In this document: positions 31,180 through 31,230 of the stretch, piece after piece
Layout of the letters: each line of letters opens with the position of its first letter
Position numbering within the stretch: the first letter of the stretch is position 1
From: an uncultured Alphaproteobacteria bacterium
GTDB taxonomy: Bacteria > Pseudomonadota > Alphaproteobacteria > Rhizobiales > Ancalomicrobiaceae
DNA length: 31,230 nucleotides
Reading direction: 5' to 3'
Assembly: GCA_937919435.1 (NCBI GenBank)
Contig: CALFRR010000141.1
Span: 1-31,230 of the forward strand
Translations under genes and position numbers: made by a program
Notes under the pieces: model-generated
What the model saw: only the letters and a program-made list of their open reading frames with translations
What the model was told of the DNA's origin: nothing
Databases searched by the model: none

Positions 31180-31230
31180 GAGCCTGACTCAAAAGCCTAC
31201 TTCCGGGCGAGGCGCCTGATGCCGAGCTGG
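31180..31230 (-). mobile_element. Probable end of an IS5-type insertion sequence with transposase C-terminus
   Basis: The last 51 bases do not belong to dctP. On the minus strand they encode QLGIRRLARK followed by a TAG stop (31197-31199), resembling the LRRLAR-type C-termini of IS5 family transposases, and 17 bases after that stop dctP sequence resumes. On the plus strand the presumed IS end starts GAGCCTGACTCAAAAG at 31180, preceded by TCA (31177-31179), which fits the TNA target duplication described for some IS5 subgroups. The call rests on a very short segment; a different mobile element or an assembly join are alternatives. Confidence 0.45.

Noticed and set aside
1..31230. tRNA, rRNA, riboswitch and toxin-antitoxin or defence genes
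   Set aside because: Inspection by eye found no cloverleaf, known riboswitch core or defence-type protein; a covariance-model scan was not possible here.

Overview
The window is high-GC DNA (roughly two thirds G+C or more) with very GC-rich third codon positions, GTG/TTG as well as ATG starts, tight ATGA/GTGA gene overlaps and twin-arginine-like leaders on binding proteins. Gene content (TRAP, tripartite tricarboxylate and Liv-type ABC transporters beside sugar-acid enzymes) fits an environmental alphaproteobacterium, probably Hyphomicrobiales (Rhizobiales); the taxonomic call is inference. No rRNA, tRNA, CRISPR or phage genes were seen.

Layout. 1-363: 3' end of a DhnA/LsrF-like class I aldolase. 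598-3493 (-): TRAP transporter (binding protein plus fused DctQM), divergent from a VOC-fold protein (3617-4171, +). 4326-8373: SDR oxidoreductase (-) and a divergent SsuA/C/B-type ABC transporter (+), bracketed by two nearly identical, same-orientation, strongly folded 133-bp repeats, each ending exactly at the stop codon of an SDR gene. 8371-9153 (-): second SDR, divergent from 9408-15096 (+): IclR regulator, 2-dehydro-3-deoxygalactonokinase, KDPGal aldolase and a TctCBA transporter, probably one sugar-acid uptake and catabolism unit. 15606-24052 (+): FAD-dependent oxidase, a first ATC-hydrolase-family protein (PF14196-like), a complete Liv-type ABC transporter, a second ATC-hydrolase-family protein and an M20 amidohydrolase. 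24068-27140 (-): small secreted Cys-rich protein, mannonate dehydratase, pyruvate kinase. 27596-28606 (+): aldose 1-epimerase. 28688-31179 (-): second TRAP system in P-M-Q order whose binding protein is cut off at about residue 172 by what looks like the end of an IS5-type insertion sequence running off the window edge.

How it fits together. Much of the region imports and breaks down sugar acids: UxuA makes 2-keto-3-deoxygluconate, DgoK/DgoA split 2-keto-3-deoxygalactonate to pyruvate and glyceraldehyde-3-phosphate, pyruvate kinase feeds pyruvate, and GalM interconverts sugar anomers. The 15.6-24 kb cluster looks like a separate pathway for an imported amino-acid-like or N-substituted compound; its substrate is not apparent. 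The most unusual items are the structured repeat pair, the paired ATC-hydrolase-family proteins around a Liv transporter, and the probable IS insertion in dctP.
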